NCBI GenBank assembly: GCA_903813345.2
Contig: CAIIXF020000011.1
Location: forward strand, 11,628,842 to 11,692,841
DNA: 64,000 nt
Reading direction: 5' to 3'
From: Owenia fusiformis
Lineage: Eukaryota > Annelida > Polychaeta > Sabellida > Oweniidae
The position numbers were made by a program, and so were the translations under genes. Shown piece after piece: positions 24,610 through 35,890 of the stretch; position 1 is the first letter of the stretch, and every line of letters starts with the position of its first letter. The notes under the pieces are model-generated. The model was given only the letters and a program-made list of their open reading frames with translations, ran no database searches and was not told the origin of the DNA.

Positions 24610-25730
24610 ATTCTGGTACATCACGTTTACCAAGACGAATTTTCTATTTTCAGACTAAACAAATGAATTAGAAATAGTTGAAATCTGTATTGGGACCATC
24701 TCTGATCTTTATGTAGTAAAAGGTCTAACCCGTGAAAAGAGAAAAATCACACTTTTCTCAAGAACACTGAATTGTGCAATTTTTTTTAATGAAAAAAGAG
24801 AATTTTCCATTTGAAAGCAATGTAAATTAAACTAAAACATTTTTTAGAAATAACCAAACGGTCAATTTTCACATATTTAGTAATGTTATACCTGTACAGT
24901 ACATCAGTAGGCCAATATCTTTCACCTTGAATTGTAGATAAAATTCTTCCCACACATTATGTTTTCTACGAGATCACCTAAAAATACGAAGGGTCAAAAT
25001 GGCAAAGTATCAATTTCAATTTATGGAGTCAAGTTGTCACCTTGACAAACTAGAATCGGACAAACCGTGCCTTATATAGCTATGTGTGAAAATATATTTA
25101 ACTGGTCATTTTATTTGTTCTCCTGTTTCACTGGTCAGTATCAAGCGAAAGTTGTTACACGGTAAACACGATACAAAAATATGTCATATTCCGCAAAGAA
25201 TATGGCATATTCACTTGCAGTGTATGACAGATTCACCTGCGGTATATGACATACACACTAACCAATGAGAATGTGATACGGGAGTACGCAATTGTCAATT
25301 GCATCCATTGAACGAACAAGTAAAACTTTATAAATTATTATAATATATTCAACTCCACAGAATTCATTATTTTTATAAGTTTCATCCCCCCCCCCCCTTC
25401 CCCGCTTATGAAATTATCTTATTGACTAAAACATAATTCACGCATAGCTAGTCAAATCAGAATACTCACTCATACTAGATAACCTTGAACCTAATGCATA
25501 TGAATGTTGCCTTTTTCGAAGTGATAAATGGATAAGTTCATATTTGAATAAACTTCCAGTATCATTCAGGGAATATAAGAGAGGCTAGGCTAGACGTTCA
25601 AATGCAAACCGTGAATCTGAACGCGTAAGTCCACGCTCAAGTACACGTGTAAGAAAATTTTCTGTTAAGCTACACGTCTGAAACCAAACCAGTGGACGTG
25701 GTGATATATTTATGTGGTGACTGTGTCTAT
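24610..25730. other. No recognised gene
   Basis: AT-rich. The word GGCATATTC/TGACATA recurs loosely around 25180-25255. C-run at 25386-25398. Confidence 0.45.
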
Positions 25731-25737
25731 GGTTCAT

Positions 25738-25808
25738 GGCTCTATGGTGTAATGGATAGCACTAGGACTCTTGTCCATTAGGCCTGGGTTCAAATCTAGT
25801 CGCATGAA
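25738..25808 (+). pseudogene. tRNA-like relic (possible SINE head)
   Basis: An A-box-like TGGTGTAATGG and a B-box-like GGTTCAAATCT lie at tRNA-like spacing around a GGAC TCTT GTCC mini-hairpin. The acceptor ends (GGCTCTA and CGCATGA) do not pair and the T stem is poor. This is a decayed tRNA or the tRNA-derived head of a SINE rather than a working gene. Confidence 0.35.
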
Positions 25809-25809
25809 A

Positions 25810-26680
25810 ACATTTTTGTTTTTTATTTTTGCTTTCATATTCAACCACAATTCAAAGACTAGATGCGAGTAGAAATAATCTTGATTTACCTCATCAAAAA
25901 TTCCAAATTGAGTCAAACTGATGTCATATTTGGAATCTACACGTAGAATTACATCTAGAAATGTGGTTTTGAAGAGAGTTTATCAACTTTGAAAATGTGA
26001 CTTCTAGGTCGGGGAGATTCCCCATAGAGCCCATGTTGTAAAATCACAAACAAGAAGTGAAATATCTTTTCTTGTGTTAGGCAGATATTTTTTTCTTTTA
26101 CTGGGCATATTTTAATTTGTATACCTATCAGATACAAAAGGGTAATATGAAAAGTGAACCACTAAAACTGATGAATATTCAAGTTTAAGGGAATTTTGTA
26201 ATACCCTGCCATGTTATTTCCCCCGACTCAGCCACCTGGTGGCGAAACTGGTAACTACCTAGCTACTCGCATCTGTGTAATTACTTTAGTATCACTTTTT
26301 GCTCATATCAAGGTCGGACGAAAATGCCTCGTTCGCAAATCAAATGTAGTGATAAGGCAATCATAGGCCCTAGTTGTCAGTTCATTTCGTTTAGTATACA
26401 TATTGTACTAAGCCCAGTGTGGGTAACAAATTAGCTCTGCGTATATTTATATTGTACGGAATAAAACAAAACGATCACATTTGAAGTTGTCATTTACCCA
26501 TTAAAATGTAATCTTATTTCCAATGAAGGATTGGGGTTTAGTAATATAACAAGCAAGATTATCTGTATCTATAGCCTCCGCTGGGCCATCCTAGAACATA
26601 GCTAAAATCACGTAATGAGCGACGTGTCATCACTCATCTACACGTAAAACCTGTATCTTTCACGCTTACCTGTAGCAAGT
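25810..26680. other. No recognised gene
   Basis: Nothing beyond chance frames. The first part may be the body of a SINE following the tRNA-like head. Confidence 0.4.
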
Positions 26681-26682
26681 AG

Positions 26683-27148
26683 AGGTGTCACTCCGGTAAA
26701 TAGCACTTCCGGGTAGGATGTTTTTTAATACTTTAAAAACGAAGCCATGCCAACTTCAATGGTGTGTATAGTAGGTTTAAGTGTATGCAATGTGGCCATT
26801 TGAGGTATGTATGTAAAGCTGAGGCCAAGTACTTTCTAAATGTGCCATTTTAAGAAAAAAATCGCAAGAATATAGTCCCGTAAACTGGAACTACTTTATT
26901 CGTTAATTTTTATCGGTGAAGCAGGGATTTTACCTGAAAATGAGTCCCTATGTTGGCGTAGTGATATTTAAAAATCGAGACGCAAACCCTATGTTAAATA
27001 TAGTGTCAAGATGAAGGTTATGTATAGGGGAACGCAGAAATATAGTCATTGTATGGGCTAGTTTGTTCGAAAATGGCGATATGTACCCCAGAACTTGAAT
27101 TTTGTGATTTTTTTCAATATTTTTCAATGATTTACAGGAGTGACACCT
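26683..27148. mobile_element. Short inverted-repeat element
   Basis: AGGTGTCACTCCGGTAAAT at the left faces ATTTACAGGAGTGACACCT at the right. Interior of about 430 bp without coding capacity. Confidence 0.5.
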
Positions 27149-27262
27149 AGACTAATCTGACGTCATTTTCCTGCGCGCGCATAGAAGTACACGTTCATGC
27201 GTAGTTGAATACGCGTCTGTAAATTGTACCAATATGATGTGATGTGATTGGTTGGAGTTATG

Positions 27263-28480
27263 GTTGCCATAGCAACAGAAAGCATGAAGACCAGGGGCAA
27301 CTATCAAAGAATTAAATTATCAGTCGAAGCGCTTTTGACAATATATTTCAATCACAATTGAAATGACATATCATATTCTTATTGTATACTTCATAACTAC
27401 TCTACCTAATGTCCTTAGTTTTTAACATGTAGTTCATGTGATCTACTCCAGTCTTTGAACACCTTTTTAAACCCATTTTCCCATACCTTGCTGCAAATTT
27501 TTAAGATAGCTGACTTTAAGTCTTCCCATGAGAAACTCCCTCAATTCCCCCCTCTTCAGGTCACCATGAAGGTAAAATCATTAGGGGACAAGTCAGGAGA
27601 GTATAGAACATGACCTAACAGTGGGAAACCTAGTGCTTCAATGGCTTGTACCGTGAGAATAGCTTTTATTTGAGATGGAGCATTATCCCAGTACAATGTG
27701 AAACGTTTTGCGGGCCTCTTCTTCTTCTTTGCTCTTGTCAAATCTCTTCTGTATTGTTTTTCATCATTGACCTGTGTCATAGACATTCTATGATCACATC
27801 AGTTTTCATTATATATTTATCTTTTCTGTGACATCAAACTTCAAATTTGCAAGAAAATATGTAACAATGGAAACAAATTTTGAATTGTTCGATTGATATT
27901 TTTATCATCATATTTAAAATACTTTGTTTCCATTTTGTCTCTTAATTGACCCATGTTCCATAAAAGGCTCCGTAACCATGGCAACCATCGTGACGTCATA
28001 ATAAACAATACATAAGAACTCTTCAACATGTCCCATATACAAATCAAATTGTTATTAAATGGTTTTGGATTATCTTCTTAGCATACCATAAGCTGGAAAT
28101 ATGTCTTTTTTCACCAATTTTGGTGCATTTTCTAGGTTGTAAACAGACAACAAACATGGGTTGCTTAGCAACCATGACACGCGCTAACCAATCATCTGTT
28201 AGGAGAATAAATTATATATTTTGGCTTCCAAATGGTCATACTTTCATATAAGAATAACATTTCTGAAATATAAAGATTGACTTGTGCCACTCTCCAATGG
28301 TGTCCTGCCCCCTTTTTACAAATAGTGCCTCTTAAAACAATAAATGCTGGCACCCACGTTTATTTCTTTTCAGTTTGAAAAAGAGGTGCTTTTTATCATT
28401 TTTCGTTCAAATTGGACGCAATTAAATTGCCCTGGGTACCCCCGACTCCAGTTGCCATGGTAACTATAATATTAACCAAT
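27263..28480. promoter_or_regulatory. Cluster of RFX X-box-like sites with CCAAT and CRE motifs
   Basis: Three sites fit the RFX consensus GTHNYYATRRNAAC exactly: GTTGCCATAGCAAC (27263-27276), GTAACCATGGCAAC (27972-27985) and GTTGCCATGGTAAC (28451-28464). A fourth, GTTGCTTAGCAAC (28160-28172), has the same half-sites with shorter spacing. CCAAT or ATTGG lies within about 20 bp of three of them (27247, 28188, 28476). The second is followed 5 bp later by TGACGTCA (27991). RFX, CREB and NF-Y sites together are known from X-X2-Y promoters. Regulation here is inference; no gene starts next to the cluster. Confidence 0.4.
27440..27800 (-). pseudogene. Mariner transposase C-terminal relic
   Basis: The minus-strand frame holds LYWDNAPSQ, then EALGFPLLGH and YSPDLSPNDF. 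This is the typical end of the mariner/Tc1 catalytic domain: WDNAP with the second aspartate, then YSPDLSPND. After 27556 the frame shifts, and the tail continues as DLKRGELREFL with later stops. The N-terminal DNA-binding half is absent. Clearly a dead copy. Its minus-strand reading may once have extended to higher coordinates. Confidence 0.75.
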
Positions 28481-28616
28481 CAGATGGCAGCATTTATATA
28501 TTGTTTTAATTCAGAAATGTACATTGTACAAGGTATATTCCGACCAAATTTCAGGATGTTTAGACCAATATTTACAAAATACCAGATACCTTTACCTTAT
28601 TTATTGATCACCCTGT

Positions 28617-29280
28617 AAACTCTCTAATGTTTCTGTTGGTGTACTTAAAATGGTACTCACTGCAGATACCATATTTTTGTAATGATAAAGGTTTACTTCC
28701 AATAAATTGTTTCTGTTGATGTACTTCAGAATGGTACTCACTGCAAATACCATCTATATGTAATGATAAAGGTTTACTTCCAAAAAATTGTTTCTGTTGA
28801 TGTACTCCAGAATGGTACTCACTGCAAATACCATCTATATGTAATGATAAAGGTTTACTTCCAATAAATTGTTTCTGTTGATGTACTTCAGAATGGTACT
28901 CACTGCAAATACCATCTATATGTAATGATAAAGGTTTACTTCCAATAAATTGTTTCTGTTGATGTACTTCAGAATGGTACTCACTGCAAATACCATCTAT
29001 ATGTAATGATAAAGGTTTACTTCCAATAAATTGTTTCTGTTGATGTACTTCAGAATGGTACTCACTGCAAATACCATCTATATGTAATGATAAAGGTTTA
29101 CTTCCAATAAATTGTGTCTGTTGATGTACTTCAGAATGGTACTCACTGCAAATACCATCTATATGTAATGATAAAGGTTTACTTCCAATAAATTGTTTCT
29201 GTTGATGTACTTCAGAATGGCACTCACTGCAAATACCATCTATATGTAATGATAAAGGTTTACCTACAATTTAAATTGTT
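28617..29280. repeat. 81-bp tandem array, about eight copies
   Basis: Unit starts fall at 28681, 28762, 28843 and so on to 29248. Each begins AATGATAAAGGTTTACTTCC and contains TTGTTTCTGTTGATGTACTT. Copies in the middle are near identical, and those at the edges are diverged. The period is a multiple of three, but TAATGATAA in every unit gives stops, so it is not coding. Confidence 0.95.
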
Positions 29281-29758
29281 TCTGTTGATGTGCACGTGCT
29301 TATGGCTTTGTAGGGAGGAAACGATGAGTTAGTAATACAACTGACAAGTTGACAAGAAAAGGCAAACTGATAGAGTGTGACCAATAATCCTTTATACGTG
29401 AACATTGAACAATACGAGTATGTTGTCAGTTTTTTATTCTAATTTAAAAATGTATTCCTGATATATATGATATACACCATATACAAACAAACTGAAATTA
29501 AATTGATTTCAATCATTTATTTTTCATCTAGAAAAATCGTCCCTGAGTAATCAAGTGTAAATAATTGTTGTGATTATGAGTTATCGTCAATGGTAGCCAA
29601 TGGCTACTAGCCATATCTGTACCTTCTGAACTTATCATTTTGCTGTAGTACGTACCCTGTTCCTGTTCTAAAACTCTAAATATAAGTTTTAGCACTTCAA
29701 CACCTACATATATACTACATAATGTAATATAATATATACATATATAATAATATCTCTA

Positions 29759-30557
29759 CAGGGCGTCTCAAAAATGTACCCAAAAGTATATCTATCAACA
29801 GCACTTAACCCTTTACTTTTTATTTCATATTTCGATGACAGCCTAGTATCCTTACAACATTGTTCGTCGTCAATTCTCTGCGGATGTTGGCCTTAAGTTG
29901 TTCTAGGTCTTTTCGCTTGGGAATAGCTTAAAACGCTCCTTCAAATAGCATCAGAGACAGAAGTTTGAGGATGACGACGGCAGAACAATCACAGAGGACA
30001 AGGTCAATTATCGTCAAATGATTTAGAAGTTCTACCTTCCAGCGTAACGCAGGCTAGCTCAGAGACCGAATGATATCCAAATGAAAACTCGGTGGTTTCA
30101 AAAAGATCACATACAGCAAGGGCCACACAATAATTATTATGAACGCAGTTTCTTGAAACTCTGATCTCTGTATAAATACATTGTGAGAGCCTCTCTGTTC
30201 AACAGATTTGACACCCCAGACTTTTTCTCCGGGGCTGCTTGAAGAACCATGTTTATGCAAATCCCAAGGCAAGAGACATAGAACAACTTAAGGCCAATCC
30301 AATGAGAAATTCAAAATACTCCACCTGAAACATTATCAAATGTGATGAACAATGTAGCAGAAAAGAGCAGCAGCAAACTGTCATCGAAATATGAGCAGGT
30401 CACATTGATCATGTAGTGTAAAAAGGGTTAATGCATCAAACAGGCTACACTGGACTAAAAACTTTGTATAGGGGAGAAAACGTTCATGCTTTATAAATAT
30501 TGATTGGTTTATATGTGCTGTTGATATATTTTGGGGGTACATTTTTGAGACACCCTA
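29759..30557. mobile_element. Mariner foldback element with transposase 3' ends in both arms
   Basis: The ends are mariner-like: CAGGGCGTCTCAAAAATGTA at the left, and its counterpart GTACATTTTTGAGACACCCT at the right, with TA at the left edge. Both arms contain the C-terminal transposase coding region. In the right arm (plus, about 30240-30400) the frame reads LKNHVYANPKARDIEQLKAN. In the left arm (minus, about 29850-29910) it reads DLEQLKANIRRELTTNNVVR. Each coding end points outward, so the element is an inverted fusion of two 3' halves. Stops and shifts make it inactive. Confidence 0.75.
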
Positions 30558-30815
30558 TGCACATATTCCGATCAGAATATAGCAATATTAATGGATGAAG
30601 AAGAAATTATTCTGATTTTATTCCAAACAACCTGGCCGGAATCTGTGGTAACATCGACGATTATTTAATTATCTTTATCACACCCTGATTCATCTTTTAT
30701 CAAGGTGTATGAATTGTAGTGTCCAAGCTGTATATGTAGCATCAATGGTGCTTGCGTTTTGATAATATCATAAGGTGTTTCATTAAAGCTGAAGAGATGC
30801 CCACAATTGAGGCAG

Positions 30816-30903
30816 TTAGTCTGCAGGATTATGCCCCATCAGAATGAATATAGGCCATGTAGCTTCCAATGCACTGTCAGTGTCTGCATATATGACTTCC
30901 AAT
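30816..30903 (-). CDS. Methyltransferase exon 4 (terminal)
   Basis: Acceptor TTCCTCTTCAG with a pyrimidine-rich tract. Codes LEVIYADTDSALEATWPIFI and on to a TAA at 30816-30818. The phase fits exon 3 and the hydrophobic final strand (WPIFILMG) is usual for the family. Intron 3 is 319 nt. Confidence 0.82.
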
Positions 30904-32313
30904 CTGAAGAGGAATGTTTTTTTACATACAATTGTAACAAAATCAATAAAAGTATACTTATCGTTTATATATATATTTATTATTCAACATCATGATTCTA
31001 CAATTTGTTAATTGCTCACTGAATTGTTTCTGTTTAATCATGTCATTATTACATTTATTATGGCTTCATTTAGAGAGAATGATTAATTTCTTAAAAACAT
31101 ATCATGACATCGTACACTTTCAGTTTTTAAATGTTTTACATTAACTCGGGCAATAGCATGCACTTTCCGTTTTCAAGCTTCTGATATTTTTTCTCTGAAA
31201 TCTAAGCTTTGAAAATACTCACTTCTTTTGTAAATCTTCCAAGACCTGACTGCCTGGGTGATCTTTCATGTAATTCTGGTAAGCTGACCAGGTTCTAACG
31301 TAGCCCACATACTCTGAGACAGTCCAGTGACGCTCTATACACAACGTATCTACCCTGGAATATATGAAGAGAAATGGATTTAATAAGGCTTCTCAAACCT
31401 TATAGTGTGTAACATGTAATATAATTTTATAAACTATTTTTTCTAAGTGATAATGTCAAATAGTTTGTGTCCGTTTCAATGTTGCTTCTACGTGATGCTT
31501 TATTGTATTATAAAAACCGACAAACATACTATAATCTATTTGGGAATATGTATTTTTCAACTGGATAAGCCCTTATGGTATCCTCACGTATTATGTACCT
31601 GATATATGGAAATGGCAGGTCTACATTTTTGTATTTTTCTTCGATGTATTTCCGCTGCGGATCCCAATAATCATGAAGTGCACCATTATAAAACTAAAAC
31701 AAAAACCATCTACAAAGTAATGCCTTAAACCGGATGTATAGAAATGTATCCGTTCACCAAAAACGTTTGGATTGCACCAAATAGCATCATAATTCAAAAA
31801 ATCTCAAAATTATGGATATAAAGTCTGCACTTTTGTCCATACCTGTTCATGTGGTACCATTGCAGCGTCTCTATTCAATATAGCATTACCATAACCGATC
31901 AATGCAAGGACGCCGTTGGGTTTTAAAATTCGCAGTGCCTCTCTATAAAATATCTTAGCGTCAAGCCAATGAAACGCCTGAGCACACGTTAGCAGGTCAA
32001 CAGACGAATCGGCCTGAAAGCTTAGGTCTTCACCAGCATGAACTTCGAACGTTATACTATTCTCTTTAATAGTGTTCTGTGCGTTTAAGATTTGCGCCTT
32101 GCTTACATCTGTCCCTATGACTGCTTTAAAATGAGGCGCAAGTGTTTGTGTGAATTGACCTGATCCACAACCTACGTCGATAGCAAGGTCTTGGACAAAG
32201 TGTGGTTTCTCTCTGCAAAACTTGAGAACTGTTTCCAGGACCGATGAGGGATACGAAGGTCGGTGTTGTGCATAAATCCTTGCATGCGAAGCCTCTTCGA
32301 AAAATCTTTTCAT
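30816..32313 (-). CDS. Class I SAM-dependent methyltransferase, four exons
   Basis: Predicted 261-aa cytosolic methyltransferase that uses S-adenosylmethionine; the substrate is unknown. Exons in transcription order: 32313-31843, 31693-31599, 31354-31223 and 30903-30816, all with GT-AG borders and matching phase. The fold is seen in motif I AIDVGCGSGQ (residues 44-53), an acidic residue after strand 2 (VIGTDVS, about 65-71), a QAFHWLDAK segment (112-120) and RILKPNG (128-134). The C-terminal half holds YWDPQRKY (about 166-173), HWTVSEYVGYVRTWSAYQNY (about 198-217) and a final WPIFILMG. This matches the UbiE/COQ5-like group of about 260-270 aa often annotated in animals as putative methyltransferase DDB_G0268948-like. 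The start ATG opens the MKRFFEEASHARIYAQ stretch usual for this group. AATAAA (minus) at 30617-30622 could serve polyadenylation. A MITE lies 135 bp upstream of the ATG. Confidence 0.9.
31223..31354 (-). CDS. Methyltransferase exon 3
   Basis: Acceptor TATTCCAG; codes VDTLCIERHWTVSEYVGYVR and on to EDLQK plus two bases. Donor AA|GTGAGT. Intron 2 is 244 nt. Confidence 0.87.
31599..31693 (-). CDS. Methyltransferase exon 2
   Basis: Acceptor TTGTTTTAG; codes FYNGALHDYWDPQRKYIEEK and on to PYI plus two bases of Arg. Donor CAG|GTACAT. Intron 1 is 149 nt. Confidence 0.88.
31843..32313 (-). CDS. Methyltransferase exon 1
   Basis: Codes residues 1-157 with the whole SAM-binding core. Donor HEQ|GTATGG; ends in phase 0. 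Confidence 0.88.
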
Positions 32314-32447
32314 TTCTGAATTTCAGTCTGGAAATATGATTGAAATATGATGAGATGGCTGTACTATTAATGACAAGTATTTATTTATAAATGAAAGTTC
32401 ATTTATGATGTCCTGGATTTGACAAAGTTCATTTCAGTTGGTTCCAG

Positions 32448-33128
32448 AAAGGTCCATGTGCAGTATGGCAAGTGATTTTAGACCGTCATATCTTTCACCA
32501 TGAGTACTTTCTGGGCATATAGTGGTTTTTATTGAAACAATATGTTTTCTTTCAAGTAAAGCCCCGGTGATGATAAAAAATATCAATCGAACAATTTGAA
32601 AAATTATAAATAGGGACCCCACGTCAACAAGTTTTTCAAAATGTTGAACTTATTTGCACAAATAAAGAGGATCTTCTTTTTTCCGATTTTCATTGCATGA
32701 AAACATTATTCAACAAGGGGTCTAAAATATCTTCAAAAGTAGAATGGTATTGAAAGTCTAGTTTTGAAGATATCAATCTTCGATGACCAAAATTATGCCA
32801 AAAACAATTCAATGGATAGCATCGCATTTCAATACCCATCCCCTTTTCAGAAGTTACTAAATATAGTGCAGAAGAAACTTTTGAAACATTTAAATTGAGA
32901 AAAACAAGATCCTCTTTTTTTTTAAAATAAGCCTAGCATTTTTTTTAAAGTGACAAGGAGGGGTCCTAATCCATAATTTTTAAGAGAGTTGGATTGATAT
33001 TTTACTATCACGGGGACTTTACTTTAAAGAAAACATATTGTTTGAATAACTACCACTGTACCCAGAAAATACTCATAGTGAAAGATATGAATGTCTAAAA
33101 TCACTTGCCATACTGCACATGGACCTTT
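32448..33128. mobile_element. MITE with long inverted ends upstream of the methyltransferase
   Basis: AAAGGTCCATGTGCAGTATG at the left returns inverted at 33109-33128. Arms extend more than 150 bp with small gaps (AAGTGATTTTAGAC, then GTACTTTCTGGG). It holds no gene. Its near edge lies 135 bp from the methyltransferase start codon, so it may form part of that promoter region. Confidence 0.8.
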
Positions 33129-33129
33129 A

Positions 33130-33590
33130 TGGACAGTCATCGATGAAGCTCTATTTTGCTCATGTTTCAATAATGATGAAATGTAACTTGTGTATTAACT
33201 TATACCTTCATACCGGTTAGTGTTTTTACATAACTTTTTAAGTCCTCTTTGAGTAAAAGCAATGACACGTCGCAAAAAGTTACCAAACCACATATACCAC
33301 GTTGTAGCTCCCATGTCCCCTAGGAATTCGAAATGTCTCTAGAAAAAGAGCCACCAAAATCAAAAGATCTGACCGCTTTTCCGCCATCTATTCGAATTTT
33401 CAACACTTTTCAACAGTTTTCAAACAGTCACAAAAAGTCAAATATTTGTAGTGAACCAAATAATTTCGTAATACTTTTTAAGAAATTATATACACCAAGG
33501 AGATAAACAAAATAAAATGTAAAGTATGTACATTTTCACTGGTGATTGCGTTGGATATCCATCAACCATTCGATCCCGGTTTTAAACATT
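33130..33590. other. No recognised gene
   Basis: AT-rich spacer between two MITEs; nothing supported. Confidence 0.45.
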
Positions 33591-33591
33591 A

Positions 33592-34271
33592 AGGGAACAT
33601 GGGGCAAAGCGGCCCAAAAAATTTAATTTTAAGTTGTTCTGTACGGGGTATTTTCGTATCTGTCAATCATCGCGCACTTTGATGTTCCACTTTATTAAAC
33701 CAAAATTAATCAATTACAAGACTCGTCCACAAACATCTTATCTCAGACGTTCAAACCTTTGACAGATTAAGTATTCTTAACCCCTACCATAATTCTAGTC
33801 ATTCGATATGTGTCGGAAGGAAATAAGGCACAAGCCAGATGTTAAAATTGTTACATTTGAAAACCAATTGTTCTTGCACAATAAGATTTTTGTATGTTAT
33901 AACATGTGTGGGCCGTTTTGCCCCAAAGACATGTGAATTTTCAAATAGACGTCATTTTGATTTGCCTAATATTTGAAGCTCGAAATTTTTACAAATAAAG
34001 AATAAATGTGCACACTCTATGTAAAATGTTAAATCAAAACGATATTCTATTGTTGCCGGATTTTTTAGAGATTCTCGTGAGAGGGGTAATTTCCAAAAAA
34101 GAGGGTGAAAAGTAGAATTACCTCTTACGTAAAGCGAGACGCTGCTTGGTTAAAAATGGACGGTCGAGAAGGTGGCAGATATTTCAAAATTCGATTTTGT
34201 GACTTTTGAAGAACCATCCCTATTTCGATGGGCCACTTTGCCCCAGAGGGCCGTTTTGCCCCATGTTCCCT
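33592..34271. mobile_element. MITE with AGGGAACATGGGGCAAA ends
   Basis: AGGGAACATGGGGCAAAGCG at the left pairs with the right end reading inward as AGGGAACATGGGGCAAAACG. GCGGCCCA/GGGCCGTTTTGCCCC repeats inside. The target duplication is unclear. No intact gene. Confidence 0.7.
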
Positions 34272-34479
34272 ATAGATTTTTTGTACTTCTACCTTTTCAA
34301 CAGCGACATCTGTGGAGTTATCGATCCCCCAAAGCAGACGTTCTTATAACCAAAAAATGGAATCTCGCGCAGATTGCCTCTAGTGGAAGATTTGCATGTT
34401 TTTCAATTGAATTCATGGGGCCATTTAATTGTGGAGTTATCCATTTGCTTTCAGTGTACTGTCGCCTGTGATGTGAACA

Positions 34480-35155
34480 TCCGGAATTTTTCTGCAAGGA
34501 TCCCGGGGATCAATTCTTGAGGATACGATTTAACGCTCACCTCTACAGAGGAGACTGGTGCCACCCCGGAAGTGGCATCATTCTGTACAAGTATCAATCA
34601 TCTAGAAACTGGCATACCTTACCTTACATTTGTAAACATTTCACATTGTTTATATATATTAACAGATTGAGATACTTTCTGATGCTTTGGTAGGAAAATT
34701 AGTAGGAACATTGGGAAATAAATAACTTACTTGAGCTCGTCCTACACGTAAATAGGGTGGGAGTTATGCGTCATAATCACGAACGTTCAGATTATCAAGA
34801 TGCGAACGATGCGCGTTTGAATAGTTTGCTTTATTTTGAAAGGAATATTTTGTCAGTAGTGAAATAAAATGCGTTACTAACTTAGAGTTAAAATACATTT
34901 TCCTTGATTCTTAAGGCTATACTAACAAATATTATAACTCCGAGTTATAATTTCTACGCCTTCCCTGCGCCGCAAGGCGAGCGTAGTTTTTCTACGCTCG
35001 CCGCAGAAATTCACCGATTTAATTGTTCTGCGGTCGACTTGCGGCCGCCGTGCGACAAATGTGACTGGGGTGTTAATAGTAATGGTAAATCCTCGAGGGG
35101 CCGGATGGCAGTCTTGCATTTGGTGATTTGATCGCAGAACGTGTACGTGTATCAT
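34480..35155. other. No recognised gene; hairpin at 34976-35002
   Basis: The hairpin has a perfect 11-bp GC-rich stem (GGCGAGCGTAG and CTACGCTCGCC) around a T-rich loop, in a CpG-rich patch that includes GCGGCCGC at 35041-35048. Open frames on both strands here (about 75 codons) match nothing known. Confidence 0.45.
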
Positions 35156-35890
35156 GCCCGTAGCCAGCTTTTTGTAAGGGGGGGGGGGGGGGGCTCGAAC
35201 CCCCCCAGAACCCCCCCCAAAAAAAAAAATTCCCCATGCTAAACCAAAACGTCAAGTAATTCCCAAAAAGGCCCACTAAAGAGGCCCTACAATATTTTTG
35301 GGCCAACATTCTTTTCTGGGCCCATCCTTTGGCCACGCAGAAAACCTTTTAGGGCCCTAGAACCCAAATTTTGAAAATTTATGGCCCATTTTTTTGAAAA
35401 TTTGGCCTCAAATTGAACAAAACAAGGCCCAAAAGTTCAAGTAAAAAGGTCAAGTAAAGGCCAACTAAAGAAGCACTACAATATTTTTGGCCCAACATTT
35501 TTTTCTAGGCCAATCCTAGGGCCGCGCGTAAAATTTTTAGGGCCCTAAAACCAAAATCCGGGCAAAAATTCTGAAAATTTTTGGCCCGTTTTTTAAAAAT
35601 TTGGCCTTAAATTGAAACAAATCAAGCCCAAAAAGGTCAACTAATGCCCAAAGAGGCCCACCAAAGAGGCCCTACAATATTTTTGGGCCAACATTTTTTT
35701 CTGGGCCCATCCTATGGCTGCGCGGAAAACCTTTGCGGGCCCTAGAACCAAAATTTGGGCCTAAATTTTGAAGATTTATGGCCTGTTTTTTGAAAATTTA
35801 GCCTAGTATTGAAAAAATAAGGCCCAAAAAGGTCTAGTTAAGGCCAAATAAAGAGGCCCTTCAATATGCACAGTAATGAGCTTTTGAGTG
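35156..35890. repeat. Tandem repeat, about 190 bp, over three copies
   Basis: Units rich in GGCCC words, each holding AAAGAGGCCCTACAATATTT and TTTTTGGGCCAACATT, recur at about 35275, 35464, 35661 and 35846. The array follows a GCCCGTAGCCAG motif and a run of G and C. Confidence 0.85.

Noticed and set aside
25738-25808. Functional tRNA gene
   Set aside because: Acceptor stem does not pair and the T stem is weak although A and B boxes are recognisable.
28617-29280. CRISPR-like array
   Set aside because: Unit is a plain 81-bp tandem repeat without unique spacers, in an animal genome; the 53-bp arrays fail for the same reason.
30054-30272. 72-codon minus-strand frame
   Set aside because: It lies opposite to the mariner coding end in the right arm of a foldback element.
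33592-34273. Clean TA duplication for this MITE
   Set aside because: Left flank ends TA but right flank begins AT; the duplication cannot be claimed.
34172-34471. 99-codon plus-strand frame beginning MADISKF
   Set aside because: Its first third is MITE sequence (33592-34271) and the rest matches no known family.
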